This document shows, one piece after another, positions 7,088 to 8,429 of a stretch of 8,429 nt of DNA (the stretch's first letter is position 1; each line of letters starts with the position of its first letter). This DNA comes from Gammaproteobacteria bacterium (GTDB taxonomy: Bacteria; Pseudomonadota; Gammaproteobacteria; Steroidobacterales; Woeseiaceae), in the NCBI GenBank assembly GCA_030641695.1, contig DAOWGY010000066.1:1-8429 (forward strand), read 5' to 3'. The notes under the pieces were generated by a model. That model did not search any database. It worked only from the letters and a program-made list of their open reading frames with translations, and was not told the DNA's origin. Position numbers and translations under genes: made by a program.

Positions 7088-7501
7088 TCAGTAGAATTCG
7101 TCAGGATCGGTCTCATCACGCCGTTCCTTGCCCTCTCGGCGTTCCTGCGCATATTTCCCTGTCGCTGCAGCGATGCCCCCGGACGTGAATGGGCTGCGGC
7201 GATCCTTGCCGGCACGGCGATCCTGGTGATGGAAGAAGCGGCACCTGCAGATCGTCATCTCGCATTCAGGGAGCGGCAATTCCGGCGCTTCGGTCGCCAG
7301 AAAACGGTGCCCTGCCAACGCCTTGGCCGCATTGCACGCATTCACCTCGAATCTGATGGAGACCGCATGGTAGGCCGTCTCGCTTGGTCCGGGGCTGGCA
7401 ATACGCCGATCCCCCCGGTGCCCCGGCCTGTCGAGGCCCTGGCGGTAGAAATACCAGGCGACGAGCAAGCCAAGCACGAGCATCAATAGAACGTAGTACA
7501 T
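7088..7501 (-). CDS. Small membrane-anchored protein with Cys/His cluster and duplicated RR-x-G-K-x-RR motifs
   Basis: I do not recognise a named family. The 137-residue protein begins with one hydrophobic helix (about 2-18), probably a membrane anchor with the rest in the cytoplasm because basic residues follow. Residues 46-92 look like a small folded domain: AVSIRFEVNAC (46-56), LAGHRFLATEAPELPLPEC (62-80), then C85-R-C87 and H91-H92. Four cysteines and the His pair could bind a metal. Directly after come DRRAGKDRR (94-102) and, near the end, ERREGKERR (120-128), two copies of the same charged motif separated by a Gly/Ala/Ser linker. The start is secure: GGGGGAGG lies 5 nt before the ATG. 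It lies 58 bp downstream of the phospholipase D-like gene on the same strand and is probably co-transcribed with it; no terminator is visible between them. Confidence 0.75.
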   Translation of the reverse strand: MYYVLLMLVLGLLVAWYFYRQGLDRPGHRGDRRIASPGPSETAYHAVSIRFEVNACNAAKALAGHRFLATEAPELPLPECEMTICRCRFFHHQDRRAGKDRRSPFTSGGIAAATGKYAQERREGKERRDETDPDEFY

Positions 7502-7559
7502 CTCAACCTCCCCCGAGCTCGATCAGTGCGTGTGCCATTACTTTAATGCGCCCGCGCAA

Positions 7560-8429
7560 TCAGAGCAATTCGTCGACCACGACTTCGACGACTCGTGCGG
7601 TCATTGTGACAGTCATTGGCGAGGTAATTTCCTCCGATACCATCAGGTCCGGGATGAAGACCTTGTCCAGGAGCTCGCGAGCGACGCCCGGATCGGATGT
7701 CGTGAGGTTCAGCTCCTTGTTGACCTTGAGGCTCAGCTTGTCGAAGTTCGCCGAGCCGACGCATACCCAGCCGTCGTAGATCGCAGCCTTCATGTGAGTC
7801 ATTCCGGGGTACCGGTAGACGCGAATTCCGTGATCCAGCATCTGATTAATCGCGATGGTGTTGCTTTTGTCGAGAACGCCATGGTTACCTGCTGCGGGCA
7901 GGATAACGCGCACGTCCACGCCACGCCGGCGTGCCTTGGCCAGCTCATAGATGATGCCATCGTCGGAGAAATAGGCATTCTGGATAAGGATGTAGCTCTG
8001 TGCGTTGCGGATCGCGGCAAGCTGGGCCTTATAGATGTCCGAATCGAAGTCCTTGGTCTGCAACACACGAATGGGGTAACCGAAGTCGCCGGCGTCCTCA
8101 CGCTTGCCCCGTAGAAAATGGAACAGGCCACCGGCGTCTCCGAGAAGGCCGGCGCGGGCCCATGCCATATCCGCCGAGTGCTGCAGCTGATCGACAACTG
8201 GCCCGCGGACCTCCATCATCAGGTCATGCCAGTCGTAGCGGTATTCGCGGCCGATGTTCATACCGCCGACGAATGCGACTTCGCGATCGATGATCGTCGT
8301 TTTGGTGTGGTCACCCGTAAACCATGGATTCGTAAGGGTCCTGACTTTGACCGCCGAATTGCGCTCAATGTAGTTACTCATCATCAGCGGGTGATCATGA
8401 TCGCCTGGGAGAGAATCAGGGTCGACTCG
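7560..8429 (-). CDS. Phospholipase D-like / cardiolipin synthase-type protein (N-terminus beyond the window)
   Basis: The frame runs from the right edge to TGA at 7560-7562, giving 289 visible residues; the 5' end is missing. Both HKD motifs of the phospholipase D superfamily are present: HTKTTIID (H41, K43, D48 of the visible part), followed by FVGGMNIG, and HMKAAIYD (H212, K214, D219), followed by VGSANFD and the family's conserved NKELN. WHDLMMEVRGPVV between them is typical of bacterial cardiolipin synthases, which join phosphatidylglycerol with another phospholipid at the membrane. The missing part should hold any membrane anchor and the start of the first half. A general phospholipase D or transphosphatidylase activity cannot be excluded. 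Internal ATGs at 8384 and 8381 lie mid-domain, and the frame stays open upstream to the edge (RVDPDSLPGD), so they are not the true start. Confidence 0.9.
   Translation of the reverse strand, partial: RVDPDSLPGDHDHPLMMSNYIERNSAVKVRTLTNPWFTGDHTKTTIIDREVAFVGGMNIGREYRYDWHDLMMEVRGPVVDQLQHSADMAWARAGLLGDAGGLFHFLRGKREDAGDFGYPIRVLQTKDFDSDIYKAQLAAIRNAQSYILIQNAYFSDDGIIYELAKARRRGVDVRVILPAAGNHGVLDKSNTIAINQMLDHGIRVYRYPGMTHMKAAIYDGWVCVGSANFDKLSLKVNKELNLTTSDPGVARELLDKVFIPDLMVSEEITSPMTVTMTARVVEVVVDELL

Noticed and set aside
7547..7558. Inverted repeat TGCGC-CC-GCGCA after the phospholipase D-like stop, considered as a terminator.
   Set aside because: A two-base loop is too tight for a stable hairpin of this size and no T-run follows; a chance GC-rich repeat is more likely.
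7530..8114. Plus-strand reading frame of 194 codons opposite the phospholipase D-like gene.
   Set aside because: It is antisense to a gene with two intact HKD motifs and shows no domain of its own.

Overview
The window is dense protein-coding DNA with seven recognisable genes, two of them cut by the window edges, and short intergenic spaces. It looks like a chromosomal segment of a gammaproteobacterium, perhaps a free-living or marine one. The grounds are moderate-to-high GC, lipobox lipoproteins and signal peptides of Gram-negative type, a DUF2799 lipoprotein, and a perfect CRP-type box (TGTGA-N6-TCACA). This placement is inference; there is no rRNA or other phylogenetic marker. I see no mobile element, CRISPR array, tRNA or rRNA.

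Left part (1-1734, minus strand): the N-terminal 578 codons of a secreted choice-of-anchor B family protein with one complete Calx-beta domain and the start of a second. Its C-terminus lies beyond the left edge. A spacer of about 230 bp with a small tandem repeat separates it from a divergent plus-strand cluster.

Middle (1961-5331, plus strand): a probable three-gene operon of a patatin-like phospholipase, an OPT-family transporter with a strong Shine-Dalgarno, and a two-helix membrane protein of unknown function. Gaps are 35 and 12 bp.

Right-middle: a minus-strand membrane protein with a NERD (nuclease-related) domain (5342-6223) ends 10 bp from the operon. It is divergent from a DUF2799 lipoprotein with a coiled-coil tail (6440-7072). 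The space between these two holds the best regulatory signals of the window: a perfect CRP-type box placed about 40 bp upstream of the start predicted from a -10 element of the NERD gene, and a separate 6-6-6 inverted repeat close to the lipoprotein gene.

Right end (minus strand): a phospholipase D/cardiolipin synthase-like enzyme with both HKD motifs, cut at its N-terminus by the right edge, is followed 58 bp later by a small membrane-anchored protein with a Cys/His cluster and duplicated RR-x-G-K-x-RR motifs.

No single dramatic new system is evident. The points most worth following are the NERD domain whose catalytic positions look lost, its CRP-type promoter, the patatin-OPT-small membrane protein operon, and the uncharacterised Cys/His-DRR protein beside the phospholipase D gene.
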